Below are positions 22,938 through 31,492 of a stretch of DNA of 32,205 nucleotides, piece after piece. Every line of letters begins with the position of its first letter. Position 1 is the first letter of the stretch. Below the pieces are notes generated by a model. That model did no database searches and had not been told where the DNA came from. It saw only the letters and a program-made list of their open reading frames with translations. The position numbers and the translations under genes are program-made. The DNA is from a virus, in the IMG/VR virus record IMGVR_UViG_3300043398_000372, positions 1-32,205 of that record. The stretch is one strand, 5' to 3'.

Positions 22938-22973
22938 CGGGGCCCCGACCGCCACAGGGCCGGGACCCCTGTT
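22938..22973. other. Intergenic palindromes after capsid-associated gene
   Basis: The 85-bp gap between the genes at 22902 and 22988 contains a perfect 10-bp palindrome CGGGGCCCCG (22938-22947) and a hairpin with a 6-bp stem ACAGGG/CCCTGT and 7-base loop (22955-22973). No U-tract follows on the - strand, so a full intrinsic terminator is not supported. An RNA-processing or attenuation site between the abundant capsid genes and the downstream tail genes is possible. Confidence 0.45.
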
Positions 22974-22987
22974 CAAGCCACGGACCG

Positions 22988-23416
22988 CTACACAGCGTCG
23001 GCGCGACTGGAGGTCTCGGGCCCCTCCAATGTCACACTGACCCACGTATTGTCCTCTGGCGTCCCCACAGCAGGTGCCCCTGCTCCGTTGGCCACCATCG
23101 TCGCAATCACTACCTGCCGATTGGCCGTGTCAATGGCCAACCCTGGCACGTAACCAACACTCGGGAGCGTTCCCGACGTTGGCGAGGAGTCCGGACCGTG
23201 CTGCGTAACGTGGGCGGAAGTCAGCTGCTGTGGCAGCGGGCCTCGCGCGAAAGTCGCGGTGTATACCCCCGCGGCCGACGCAACGACCGAGGAAACATAC
23301 GTGCCCCGCTCTTGCCGAATTGCGTCCGGGTCATTACCTGCGTTGGTCAGAAAGCTAAACGACAAACGGACGCGTTTAGTCGCGTGCTCCCTTACCCCTG
23401 TTCTATTTGCACCCAT
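22988..23416 (-). CDS. capsid-associated virion protein (decoration candidate), 142 aa
   Basis: This is a beta-rich protein encoded directly after the major capsid gene, preceded by an excellent AAGGAGG. It has a basic N terminus (REHATKRVRLSFSF), then a recurring phage pattern: GTYVSSVVASAAGVYTATFARG, a strand-rich middle with VGYVPGLAIDTANRQVVIATM, and DNTWVSVTLEGPETS near the end. Short proteins of this pattern often lie next to capsid genes and are candidate decoration or minor head proteins. The strong ribosome-binding site implies high expression, which fits a stoichiometric head component. Function is not proven. Confidence 0.7.
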   Translation of the reverse strand: MGANRTGVREHATKRVRLSFSFLTNAGNDPDAIRQERGTYVSSVVASAAGVYTATFARGPLPQQLTSAHVTQHGPDSSPTSGTLPSVGYVPGLAIDTANRQVVIATMVANGAGAPAVGTPEDNTWVSVTLEGPETSSRADAV

Positions 23417-23445
23417 AATTGCCTCCTTAATTTAACCGGTTAAGG

Positions 23446-24738
23446 TTAGGCGGTTGGTGCGGTTCCGTTGGCAATAGGATGATTGCACATCGGATGGATC
23501 CAGGCACGGAAACGGGCTTCGACACCGTCTCCTGCCGTGTTATTGCCGGACGGCGACGTCGGCGCCAAACGCTGGAAAACTTTCCCATCGTCGTCGATGA
23601 CGTGCGGGATCGGCTTGAGGTGGTGCAGGGTCCAGGTGCTCCAGTCAATGAAGTACATACGACCATCCCGGAGAACCGGAATGGCGATGCAATCGACAAG
23701 ACCCCACATCGTACGGACCTGCAACGACTCGGTACCGAAGAGCTGAGAGGCGTTGGGATTACGAATAATCTCGCCCTCAAGCTCCTCCTCGAGGAGATAC
23801 CAATCACCAGGGGACAGACACACGGTGAACTGTGCCCGCGTACGATTAACGTACCGGCCCATCACCATGAACGAGTATTTAATGGTCTGCTTAATCGATC
23901 CCTTGTAAGGGAACCTCCAACCGGACAAGTAAGGGCCCTGGTTGTAACGATTAACGCCCAAGAAAGAATCAGAGGAGCCCGGGTCCGTGGCCGGAACAAA
24001 AGCCGTGATTCCCGGGAAGGACCGCCCACCGACGGAGCCGACGCCCGTACGGTCACCGCGAACGAACAGGTAGTCCCCGGCGGCCATTGCGGTACCCGCG
24101 CCCGACTGTAGGACCTGGATGGTGCCAGCGATCGGATCTACGATGCCCGTGACCTTGAGGACCTGGTCCGCGCGAGCGGTCGTAGCGGCCGTAGCGCGAG
24201 TGCTAAACGCCTCGAGCCACATGCCCACCTTGAAGTTATACACATCGCTCGGATTTTCTAGTGTGAGGACCAACGTGTTGCCGTCACCCTCGGTACCAGA
24301 AATACCGGAAGCGGCGATCTGCCCAAGGTCGTCGTACTGGTCACTCCACAGCTTCTTTTCAATTCGCTCCAGGAGAATGTCGTCCTGGTCGTCCATCTCG
24401 GCCGCTTTCACGTCGAGAAGGGTGCCCACAGGAGACTGCGCCAGGAGCTGACCCTCAATGGTCAGCCGCGCGTACATCACAACCGGCCCGGAGACCGTAA
24501 ACTTGTGGGGGACGCTGGCGCTCTCATCGGCCATCGCACTGGTGAAATCGTGCGAACCGGAGTAGCGCTGATGGGCCTTGATCGTAACAGTGAACGCTGA
24601 GTTCTTCAGCATTTCACTCTCCGTTTTCATCATTCGGAGAGTGGGATTGCGCTTCAGCGATTCCGCCTGGCGCTCTGGCATCGACTGGCGTTGATAGAAA
24701 TAATCAACCATCGCTGCCGCAGTAGTAGTTGCGGACAT
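23446..24738 (-). CDS. major capsid protein (HK97-like fold)
   Basis: This 430-residue protein follows the scaffold gene and is the main shell subunit. It lacks a prohead protease segment and has the features of podovirus capsid proteins: an N-terminal arm (SATTTAAAMVDYFYQRQSMP), an E-loop region (SGSHDFTSAMADESASVPHK), a spine helix with many charges (DDQDDILLERIEKKLW), then a beta-hairpin rich P-domain and A-domain (FTVCLSPGDWYLLEEELEGE; RTMWGLVDCIAIPVLRDGRM; YFIDWSTWTLHHLKPIPHV). AAAGG lies upstream of the ATG. Gene order portal-scaffold-capsid strongly supports the assignment. Confidence 0.9.
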   Translation of the reverse strand: MSATTTAAAMVDYFYQRQSMPERQAESLKRNPTLRMMKTESEMLKNSAFTVTIKAHQRYSGSHDFTSAMADESASVPHKFTVSGPVVMYARLTIEGQLLAQSPVGTLLDVKAAEMDDQDDILLERIEKKLWSDQYDDLGQIAASGISGTEGDGNTLVLTLENPSDVYNFKVGMWLEAFSTRATAATTARADQVLKVTGIVDPIAGTIQVLQSGAGTAMAAGDYLFVRGDRTGVGSVGGRSFPGITAFVPATDPGSSDSFLGVNRYNQGPYLSGWRFPYKGSIKQTIKYSFMVMGRYVNRTRAQFTVCLSPGDWYLLEEELEGEIIRNPNASQLFGTESLQVRTMWGLVDCIAIPVLRDGRMYFIDWSTWTLHHLKPIPHVIDDDGKVFQRLAPTSPSGNNTAGDGVEARFRAWIHPMCNHPIANGTAPTA

Positions 24739-24759
24739 AGTTTACCTTTACGACTCTGA

Positions 24760-25749
24760 TTAAGGAGTCTTAGAATACTTTGCTTTAAGTTCGGCGCGCA
24801 TTTCGGCCTCAGACTGTAGCCAAGTCTTCGGGCCCGTGTTGCGCGGTGCTCCACCACGGAGCGCGGTCGCGGTCATGGCAGGGACGTCATTCTTTTCCTG
24901 CGTATCTGGCTCTGGGCTCTTTTTTGTCTTGTCCATAAAGAAAGCGGCCGCTTCGGCTAGATCGGCTTCCACCCTCTGCATAACTTCATCCGGTGACAAG
25001 GAATCGGATAAAGCCGCGACGGACCGCAGACGCTTATTGATAGCGTCCGCGTTCGCCGCTCGTGCTCGTACCAGGTGGGGGTATTTCGTGGCTTCGGCCC
25101 CGGTAACGGATTTCTCTAGGCTCTCGTGGTAATCCCGACGACGAATCTCCTTTGAGAGCTCGTCCAATCGGGCAGTAAGTGCAGAAACTTCGGCGCCAAC
25201 CGCCCCCGTGTATCGAGAGGCGTTAACCGACGCGGCAATGTCTGGCGCTACTTTGTCGGGGCCCATCGTTTTATAAACCAGGTGGCGCGCAACGTGCTCT
25301 TCGGGGACCCCCAGCTTCGCCAGAGCGGCGACGGGATCCGCGTAGAATTCACGCGCGCTAACGACAGACGCGGGCCCGGGCCGTGGCGCCTCTTCGCTCT
25401 GTGCCCGCTTCGCCTTTCGGAGCTCCGCTAGCTCCGCGTCCATGGAGGCCAACCGAGCGAGCAATGTCGCGTCGGGCCCCGGGGCTAGAGCTGGAGTAGG
25501 AACGGTAGTAGGAGCAGGAACAGGAGCAGGAGCAGGAACGGAATCCCCTGTCGAAGCGCCCTCATCGTTGGGCGCTTGTACAACAACGTCGGCCGCCGCG
25601 CGCTCATAGATACTCAACTCTCGCCCACTAGAAGGGGCCGGTGCTGCGGTTTCTTGTGCAGCGGTGTCTCCGTATTTGGCCGCAATGGCCTCCCGTAACG
25701 CCGCTTCCTTCGCTTTCAATTCAGGACTCTTTTCGTTCTTTATTGCCAT
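24760..25749 (-). CDS. scaffolding protein
   Basis: This acidic and helical 329-residue protein is encoded between portal and major capsid protein, the normal scaffold position. It has a helical start (LKAKEAALREAIAAKYGD), a disordered Pro/Ala/Val linker (VPAPAPVPAPTTVPTPALAP, residues about 71-90), a coiled-coil segment (TLLARLASMDAELAELRKAKR), more helices (ALTARLDELSKEIRRRDYHE) and a basic, helical C terminus (TWLQSEAEMRAELKAKYSK) suited to capsid binding. It acts inside the procapsid and is expected to leave or be degraded on maturation; no protease motif is visible in it. The linker DNA is a GGAGCAGGA-type low-complexity stretch. Confidence 0.85.
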   Translation of the reverse strand: MAIKNEKSPELKAKEAALREAIAAKYGDTAAQETAAPAPSSGRELSIYERAAADVVVQAPNDEGASTGDSVPAPAPVPAPTTVPTPALAPGPDATLLARLASMDAELAELRKAKRAQSEEAPRPGPASVVSAREFYADPVAALAKLGVPEEHVARHLVYKTMGPDKVAPDIAASVNASRYTGAVGAEVSALTARLDELSKEIRRRDYHESLEKSVTGAEATKYPHLVRARAANADAINKRLRSVAALSDSLSPDEVMQRVEADLAEAAAFFMDKTKKSPEPDTQEKNDVPAMTATALRGGAPRNTGPKTWLQSEAEMRAELKAKYSKTP

Positions 25750-25757
25750 GTTCGTTC

Positions 25758-27659
25758 TTAGCCCAAAGGTCTACCGCCCATTGCCGGCATGGGCGGGCCG
25801 GGCATGGGAGAGCCGCCCAAAGGAGGCGGCATAATTCCAGCTGTGTTTGGTGTGGCCAGCAGCGGCCCCGCGGATGGCGGCTGTGTAACGGGGTTTACAA
25901 TGGCCAGCGCCGCACGGAGACCCTGACGATGGAGCGTCATAGCCGTGGCTAGCTCTTTCTGTCCCTGAGAGCCGTCACCCTCGAGCTGAGACAGCTCGAG
26001 ATAGTTGGCTTGCACGCGCGGAATGAAATATACGAGGTTCATAATGGGATCCGGCTGATGCCAGCGCCCCTCCTCGTACTCTTCGATTAGCCAGTCCACG
26101 TGCCTACAACCGGCCGCTTCCGCCGCTTCGATGGCCCGGACATCCGGGGGATCGACGAACTCTTTATCGTAGGAGCGGTCAGTCCGACCCGTAGCGAATC
26201 TGTCTTCCAGGACCTGCCGGTGAATCGCCGGGGACTCCCTGCTAGCGGGAAGGGGCTCAACGCCCCAGGTGTAGTGCTCGTCCTCGAGAATGTCGGAGAC
26301 CTCGGACCAGCGGATGGTCTCAGTGCGAATACCAGACAGCCGCACGGTGGTGGCGTGATCTCCCCCTGAGCGCGCCATGGTCCGAATCATCAGCCGCATA
26401 AGGCCAATGCGCATGCGCTCGTATTCGATCCAGAGTGGCAGGAACCGCTGGTCTTCCATCGCCCTTGCCTCTCTCACAGCCGCAGACGAATCAAGGCGTA
26501 CACCTGCGGGAAGTACCGCCTGAGAAGTCATGGCCGAGGTACCAAAAAAGCGCAAGAACGCGTTGCCGTTGCGCTCGCGTTCCGCGTAGAGGTCATTAAT
26601 CGCCGTGGTCCACGAGAATGCCTCGGGCTTGACCCCCGTGTACTGCCAGATACGCGCCGCGACGTTATCCGCTGCTTGCTGATCGAATTTAGATCCGGCA
26701 TGAACCAAGAGGCGCGGCCGACAACAATAGTCTTGTGCGTCCCGAATTACCTCGGACAGCTCGTTCTGGCGAAGCTGATAGGGAATCGCGAGTTCAACAC
26801 CGGAACGCCCCAGGGTGCCCGTGACATTTCCGGGACCGGCCCAGTCTCCGGTGACAACGCCCGATTCGGGGTCGGTCCAAGGCTCCTCTTTCAGAATGTG
26901 ACCCGGGGTGGCCACCATGTGCCACCCGCCCTTACCGTCGCAACCGGGGAGGCGCCAGGCCTCAACAACCGGAACGTAGTCGGCGCTGTGCCGACGATAG
27001 TCCGCGTAATTTCGCCCCTCGTCCGGTTTAAGCACGACCTTATAGGCCGACTCAACAATCCGCCGGGGAACCATCATTCTGATTCTGTGAGTCAGGGGCT
27101 CAGCCCTATTGGCGCTTTCAGTATTATCTACGATGTAGTTATTAAAGAACACCGAAGAGACTTCGAGCTTGCCTGACTGCTTATTGTAGTCGGCCCGAAC
27201 AACCCCTTTGCCGTTTGTGTACATGTCCAAGAAAGACTGTGCACACTTCCGCTCACACTCTAACTGACGCCACACTCCGCGGCACCAGCGATTGAGCTTA
27301 CGAACTATCCGCCTGGTCTCAAACGACGAACCCACGGGGACTGCCGTGGGTTGCAGAGGGGAGGACATGGCGCGGGCTAGCATTACCTCACCGCCCATCA
27401 GCACAAAATTCTCAGTGGTCAGGTTAGCCGGGGTCAACTCCTGGACCCGGGGCGCCCCGGTGCCCCAGTTAAACCCGGGCTGCTCGCGATTGGTAAGCAG
27501 AGTCGCGTTCCAGAGGCCCATTTCGTGCCACGCACGCTGGCGATTCTCCACGGCAGCGCACTCGTCGACGCAGTCGGTGGCGCGCAGAGCGTCGGCGTCA
27601 GCTTTGGAATAACCGGTAGCAGCCGCGCTCTTTTCCCACCAACGAACAGGAGAGCTCAT
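25758..27659 (-). CDS. portal protein
   Basis: This 633-residue protein forms the head-tail connector ring and DNA gateway. Recognisable portal elements include the N-terminal helical region (SKADADALRATDCVDECAAV, then RQRAWHEMGLWNATLLTNRE), GKGVVRADYNKQSGKLEVSS, PLTHRIRMMVPRRIVESAYK, and the long tunnel-helix region (EDQRFLPLWIEYERMRIGLM). The C terminus is Pro/Gly/Met-rich and disordered. The gene lies between terminase and scaffold, as usual. Its ATG overlaps the stop of the 88-residue upstream gene (ATGA), so translation is coupled. Confidence 0.88.
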   Translation of the reverse strand: MSSPVRWWEKSAAATGYSKADADALRATDCVDECAAVENRQRAWHEMGLWNATLLTNREQPGFNWGTGAPRVQELTPANLTTENFVLMGGEVMLARAMSSPLQPTAVPVGSSFETRRIVRKLNRWCRGVWRQLECERKCAQSFLDMYTNGKGVVRADYNKQSGKLEVSSVFFNNYIVDNTESANRAEPLTHRIRMMVPRRIVESAYKVVLKPDEGRNYADYRRHSADYVPVVEAWRLPGCDGKGGWHMVATPGHILKEEPWTDPESGVVTGDWAGPGNVTGTLGRSGVELAIPYQLRQNELSEVIRDAQDYCCRPRLLVHAGSKFDQQAADNVAARIWQYTGVKPEAFSWTTAINDLYAERERNGNAFLRFFGTSAMTSQAVLPAGVRLDSSAAVREARAMEDQRFLPLWIEYERMRIGLMRLMIRTMARSGGDHATTVRLSGIRTETIRWSEVSDILEDEHYTWGVEPLPASRESPAIHRQVLEDRFATGRTDRSYDKEFVDPPDVRAIEAAEAAGCRHVDWLIEEYEEGRWHQPDPIMNLVYFIPRVQANYLELSQLEGDGSQGQKELATAMTLHRQGLRAALAIVNPVTQPPSAGPLLATPNTAGIMPPPLGGSPMPGPPMPAMGGRPLG

Positions 27660-27922
27660 TGCTTATCCTCGGGCCAAAGCGGGCGGCCCCCGGGAAACAG
27701 CCGGCGATAGGGGTCATCGCCGAAGTCAGTAACACGGCCGGTGACCGGAGAAACGGACGGAGGCGAGACCAGTGAGGGCTGTGCGGTAGAAAACGACGGA
27801 AGAGAGGGCATAACCGGAAGCGCGAGCTCCACGGCGCCGACTTTGGCGTAGGAAACGCCGTTAGCCTTAAGGAGCGCTATCAGCTCCTCGACGTAATCAA
27901 GTGATACGTGTCCGTCGCCCAT
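27656..27922 (-). CDS. hypothetical protein between large terminase and portal, 88 aa
   Basis: I place the start at the ATG at 27922, formed in a TAATG overlap with the terminase stop; the frame is open upstream to 28069 but only within the terminase gene. The first 35 residues are helical (GDGHVSLDYVEELIALLKAN), followed by a Pro/Ser-rich disordered segment (VMPSLPSFSTAQPSLVSPPS) and PYRRLFPGGRPLWPEDK. It overlaps the portal start as ATGA. No family is recognised; a packaging accessory or head-assembly factor is possible by position. Confidence 0.7.
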   Translation of the reverse strand: MGDGHVSLDYVEELIALLKANGVSYAKVGAVELALPVMPSLPSFSTAQPSLVSPPSVSPVTGRVTDFGDDPYRRLFPGGRPLWPEDKQ

Positions 27923-29616
27923 TAGTTTCCCCGCAGAAACCCGGGGATGCCGGGAGGAGCGCTTCCCCACTTTAGATCCGTCGATAGTGGGCCCTGACGC
28001 AGACCCCGACGAGAGTCCTCCAACCGGGTCCGGCGCCTCGCCTGCTCCAGCGCTCTTGCCTCTTGCCATATCGTGTATTCCGTTGTCCCTTGAATCGGAA
28101 TGGCCTCAATCGTCGGCCGCGAAAAATGATGCATGGCCCCGCGCCACATGTACAAAAAGGCGTCGGTGAGGTCGTTGGCACAGGCCGGATCCTCCGTGAG
28201 CCTTCCCGTCTTTGCCAACGTTGTGAGGGCGCCTTTACTCAGATTCCACTGTACGCTCTGCAACTGCCCCTCTAACTCGGACCCCGGAATAATCTTGATT
28301 CGCCCACGACAGAAATCGCTATTTAGCAACTCTATGTGGTCGTTCTTTTCGGTCTTAGAGGCCTTCTCGATTGGAATGCCTTTGTGTAAGAGCATCTCCA
28401 CGAGCATTTTGCCGAGTCCTCCCGCGTCACCAAACACTACCTCCGGGGCCCCGAAGCGACTAATTGCCTCGTTGACCATGTCACAAACGTCGTCTGGCAA
28501 GAGGTGAGTGTGCTTCTCATCATGCACATGGTACAACTGCCCATCGGTATCGGACCACGCGCCCACCACGAGCGCCGTCGCGTCCATGAACCCTAGGTCC
28601 AGCCCCATGATTAAGTGCCATTTACGGCCCTGAGGGAGCCCTGTTGGGTTGGCTACGGACCGCGTTGGACTCCAGTTAACAAGCCCCGAGTCCTTTTCTT
28701 TGACCTCTTGGTACTTATAGACGAGGCCCTCACCGGACGGGAGCCACTGACCCTCGTACTCGCGAAGCCAGGAGGGCGAATCGGGTGCCCACCCCTTCCG
28801 ATCCATCTCCTCGAGAGCCCACTCCCACTGATCCGGCCGCGCCAGATTGTCTCTAGTGTGCCACTGGTGAAACGACCAGAGAATCCTCTTATTCCGCTTC
28901 CAGGGATCATCCGTGCCATAAGGCAACAGAGCGGGTAGGTCCAGGACCTCGCCGTTAACTTTGAACGGGCGACGGGCCTGTGGATTCGTTGCGTGATAAA
29001 ATTCGCCAGCATTAATGGCGCCAGGAGTACCGATCAGAATCAGTCGGCCCTTACGACTCATCAGCATAGGGCGGAGAATTTCATCGATTAGTTCGCATAA
29101 AATCGCCGGTGCGAACGATTTACACTCATCAATGATAACAACGTCCGCCTCAATTCCGCGGATATAATCCAACATCTCGCGAGACTCTGCTCCGAGCAGG
29201 TAGCCCACGGAGCCGTTCTGGTGGGTCCACCTAAGGTCGGCCGAGTTGAACTCGAGGCCGAGTCCAAAGGTCCGGTCCATCGCGGGAACGCCGGACGGGG
29301 AACCAAACCACCAGTTGCGCTTAAGGTGCTTGAGCGTAAGTGAGATAACGAGGGTAATCGAATGCGGGCGCGCTTCGCCGGTGATACAGGCCAGGGAAGC
29401 GGCACCAAAGGTCTTCCCACCTCGGCGGCCGCAGATGACACTAACAAGAGGGTTTGAGTCAAGGATTACCCGCTTGGCGTTTGGGTTTTGCGCCTCAAAG
29501 AGTCGTTTGGCCCGGGCCTTACACTCGTCGACAACGCTCTGATCCGCCGCCTTACGAAAAGTGTCCCCGTAAATGGCCACGTCGAACGCGGCCGCTGGCA
29601 ACTTCGATACGGACAC
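27922..29616 (-). CDS. terminase large subunit
   Basis: This is the DNA-packaging motor and headful or site-specific nuclease. The ATPase domain shows a Walker A-type loop CGRRGGKT (residues 62-69), Walker B VVIIDE (159-164) and the coupling motif LILIGTPG (192-199). The RNase H-like nuclease domain shows MGLDLGFMD with D340, VVFGDAGG with D397, and NDLTDAFLYMWRG with D482 and D485. The 564-residue length is normal. The first available start is a GTG at 29616 with no clear Shine-Dalgarno sequence. The reading frame remains open upstream to the amber stop of the acetyltransferase gene, 63 bases away, with no ATG, GTG or TTG in between; see the separate observation. It ends in TAATG with the next gene. 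Confidence 0.95.
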   Translation of the reverse strand: MSVSKLPAAAFDVAIYGDTFRKAADQSVVDECKARAKRLFEAQNPNAKRVILDSNPLVSVICGRRGGKTFGAASLACITGEARPHSITLVISLTLKHLKRNWWFGSPSGVPAMDRTFGLGLEFNSADLRWTHQNGSVGYLLGAESREMLDYIRGIEADVVIIDECKSFAPAILCELIDEILRPMLMSRKGRLILIGTPGAINAGEFYHATNPQARRPFKVNGEVLDLPALLPYGTDDPWKRNKRILWSFHQWHTRDNLARPDQWEWALEEMDRKGWAPDSPSWLREYEGQWLPSGEGLVYKYQEVKEKDSGLVNWSPTRSVANPTGLPQGRKWHLIMGLDLGFMDATALVVGAWSDTDGQLYHVHDEKHTHLLPDDVCDMVNEAISRFGAPEVVFGDAGGLGKMLVEMLLHKGIPIEKASKTEKNDHIELLNSDFCRGRIKIIPGSELEGQLQSVQWNLSKGALTTLAKTGRLTEDPACANDLTDAFLYMWRGAMHHFSRPTIEAIPIQGTTEYTIWQEARALEQARRRTRLEDSRRGLRQGPLSTDLKWGSAPPGIPGFLRGN

Positions 29617-29679
29617 TAGCGCGATCTGCCGCGCGGCGCGGGCCGCTGAGAGGCCGGAGAAACCACTGGGCGACGCTGG

Positions 29680-30231
29680 CTAAGGGCCCTGTGGAGCTCC
29701 TGAGCCTCGGTCATTTCGCGAAGCAGGCGGTTGTTGTGCCCCCGCAGCTTCCGCAACATCGCGGTCTCTTTTGTTTTTGGCGTCGGCAAGATCTTTATCT
29801 TTGTCTAAAGAGTGCTTTTGGAACGTCGACAGTCGAGCGGGAACCGGGTCCCAGGTGTGGCCCAGCTTAAGAAGCAGACTAGAAGCGGGGGTTCTAAACG
29901 TGAACCTGCGGGGCGTCGGGGCCCTCCGAGACAGGAGCTCCTTAGCGAGACCCAGACCCCGAGCGTTACGCTTCACGTACAGGTAGTGGAGAATGTCCGG
30001 GTCTTCGATAACGATATACGCCAGGACCCTACGAACGCCCTCGGCCGGCACCACAACGGACACTGAGGCGCCACGAACCAAGAGGCCATTGATTGAGTCT
30101 CGGTACGCGGCCTGGTAGCACTCATTGTTCACGCAGCCGGCCCATGGGGAGTCTCGGAAGCTACGGGCCCACGAGTCGACGACAAAGGGGATCTCCTCGG
30201 GGCGGGCCGGAACCACGTAAAAGCCGTCCAT
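29680..30231 (-). CDS. GNAT-family acetyltransferase-like protein
   Basis: This 183-residue protein is a putative N-acetyltransferase using acetyl-CoA. The core pattern is LAYIVIEDPDILHYLYVKRNARGLGLAKELL: a strand, then LHYLYVKR as motif A strand beta4, and R88-N-A-R91-G92-L-G94 as the pyrophosphate-binding turn. The N-terminal half (VVPARPEEIPFVVDSWARSF) fits GNAT helices 1-2. The C-terminal 50 residues are highly charged and disordered (LDKDKDLADAKNKRDRDVAE). AGGAGG precedes the ATG. Acetyltransferase-like genes beside terminase genes occur in other phages, but the substrate is unknown. It ends in TAG in the same frame as the downstream large terminase. Confidence 0.8.
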   Translation of the reverse strand: MDGFYVVPARPEEIPFVVDSWARSFRDSPWAGCVNNECYQAAYRDSINGLLVRGASVSVVVPAEGVRRVLAYIVIEDPDILHYLYVKRNARGLGLAKELLSRRAPTPRRFTFRTPASSLLLKLGHTWDPVPARLSTFQKHSLDKDKDLADAKNKRDRDVAEAAGAQQPPASRNDRGSGAPQGP

Positions 30232-30246
30232 CGTCCTGCCTCCTGT

Positions 30247-30948
30247 CTATCCCCCCAGGAGGGTAGCTAGGTCATCGGTAACCGGTTTGACCGGGTCGTA
30301 CGCGGTCGTCGCCTCTATCAGCTTCGACCCGGCCACCCACGCACCGCCCGGCAGCCTCGCGTTGTATTCGTCGTACAGTCGGCGAATAACCTTTAGGCAC
30401 TGCTCGCGGGGTAGGGCCGAGATTCGCGCCATGGCCCCCTCGACGACCTGAGCCGGAGTAAGAGAGGCGCCAAACTTTTGGGCCGCAGCGAGCCACCTAA
30501 TTTTCAAATCGCCCAGCTTTTCGACCGTGCGAGTCAGGTTCGCCAGCTTGTTCATGTCCTCGCTGGTGATAAACTTCTGAGCGGCGCCGGCCCCCTGAGT
30601 GATCTCGTTCGCCAGGGTCTGCTGTTGGTACTCGACCAGCCGGATTTGCTGATCGATGATCGGCTCCATGTCCCCGCCTAGGGCCCTGAGCCTCCGTTGT
30701 GCCGCCCTCTCCCGTGTGGCCCGGTCCTGCGCTTGTGCGTAGCGATCCTGGGCCTTGGCTCGTCTGAGGGTCCCTGATGGCCCGGCCATCAGATTCTCTG
30801 GGGTCCTATTTTTCCGGGGGCGGCCCCGGCCCCGCTTTACCGGAGCGGAGGCAGCGGCGGCCTTCGCGGCGACCTTCGCTAGGACCTCGGGGGCGATTGG
30901 CACGTACAGCGAGTCGGGGCCCGATCCCTCATTGTCATCATCGCCCAT
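30247..30948 (-). CDS. putative terminase small subunit
   Basis: The ATG at 30948 is preferred because CCGGAG lies six bases upstream; a GTG at 31002 would add 18 residues without a good ribosome-binding site. The 233-residue protein contains an AT-hook-like basic stretch (VKRGRGRPRKNRTP, about residues 37-50) for DNA minor-groove contact. It is followed by a helical region (RAKAQDRYAQAQDRATRERA; DQQIRLVEYQQQTLANEITQ; MNKLANLTRTVEKLGDLKIR) typical of an oligomerising terminase subunit. It is the first gene of the late arm, just ahead of acetyltransferase and large terminase. The call rests on position, helicity and the DNA-binding segment. Confidence 0.72.
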   Translation of the reverse strand: MGDDDNEGSGPDSLYVPIAPEVLAKVAAKAAAASAPVKRGRGRPRKNRTPENLMAGPSGTLRRAKAQDRYAQAQDRATRERAAQRRLRALGGDMEPIIDQQIRLVEYQQQTLANEITQGAGAAQKFITSEDMNKLANLTRTVEKLGDLKIRWLAAAQKFGASLTPAQVVEGAMARISALPREQCLKVIRRLYDEYNARLPGGAWVAGSKLIEATTAYDPVKPVTDDLATLLGG

Positions 30949-31359
30949 CAAAAGCTCCGGGGAGATCGGTTTGGCGCACCCCGATATTGGCCTCGGGGTC
31001 ACGGCTGTGCAGCGGGGCTGTCATAGCGCGGCTGCCGAAAAGTGCGGTGCGGAGTCGAACCGCCATCAGTCTGGCCCTTGCGCGGGTGGGCCGCCTTTAC
31101 CCGGATCCGTACTGGGGGCTCTGGCCCCCTACTAAACAGGATATCGCAGGTACGACCCTGATGCAAGCGGAATTATCAAAATTTATAAACACCGAAAGTT
31201 GCCAGCGGGGGCAACCGTCCGCTGCCGTAACTTACCGGAGGCCCGGAGGCCCAGAGGCGCCAGGAGTAGGAGGGAGAGGGAGAGCCTCTCAGGGCCTCTT
31301 TCATATGGCGCCTCAGGTAAGGCCGTTGGGGAGCCGTTACGGATGAAAAGCGGGGGCCC

Positions 31360-31383
31360 ATGGGTATCTTTATGGGTATCTTT
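31360..31383. repeat. Perfect 12-bp tandem duplication
   Basis: ATGGGTATCTTT occurs at 31360-31371 and again immediately at 31372-31383. It lies in the non-coding right end directly after a GGGCCC hexamer. Possible protein-binding iteron or slippage product. Confidence 0.9.
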
Positions 31384-31480
31384 CCCCACAAACAGGGGAC
31401 CCGGGTTATCGATGGAAATTAGTGCTTATAGAGAAACTTACCCGGGGCCCTCTGTTACGGAGGGGGTCCTCCCCCGTAGT

Positions 31481-31492
31481 TCTGATCTCAGA
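31481..31492. repeat. Operator-like inverted repeat, copy 1
   Basis: TCTGATCTCAGA is an inverted repeat (TCTGA-TC-TCAGA) found identically at 31774-31785. Both copies are followed by a similar A/T pattern (GTATA and ATACC). A regulator-binding or promoter-associated site is possible. Confidence 0.6.

Noticed and set aside
27923-28069. 137-residue version of the gene between terminase and portal
   Set aside because: The extension is inside the terminase coding region; the TAATG junction at 27922 gives a natural coupled start.
29680-29682. Genome-wide TAG recoding
   Set aside because: Other genes (polymerase, wall hydrolase, 76-residue lysis protein, 94-residue protein) end properly at TAG without sensible extension, so TAG is a normal stop here.
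31038-31113. Complete tRNA gene on the - strand
   Set aside because: T-arm and acceptor halves look right, but no shift gives a five-pair anticodon stem with a seven-base loop, and the D-arm does not pair. Kept only as an observation.
30777-31346. 189-residue + strand open frame antisense to the small terminase
   Set aside because: Its first part is the shadow of the - strand gene and the rest is Pro/Arg/Gly-rich non-coding sequence.
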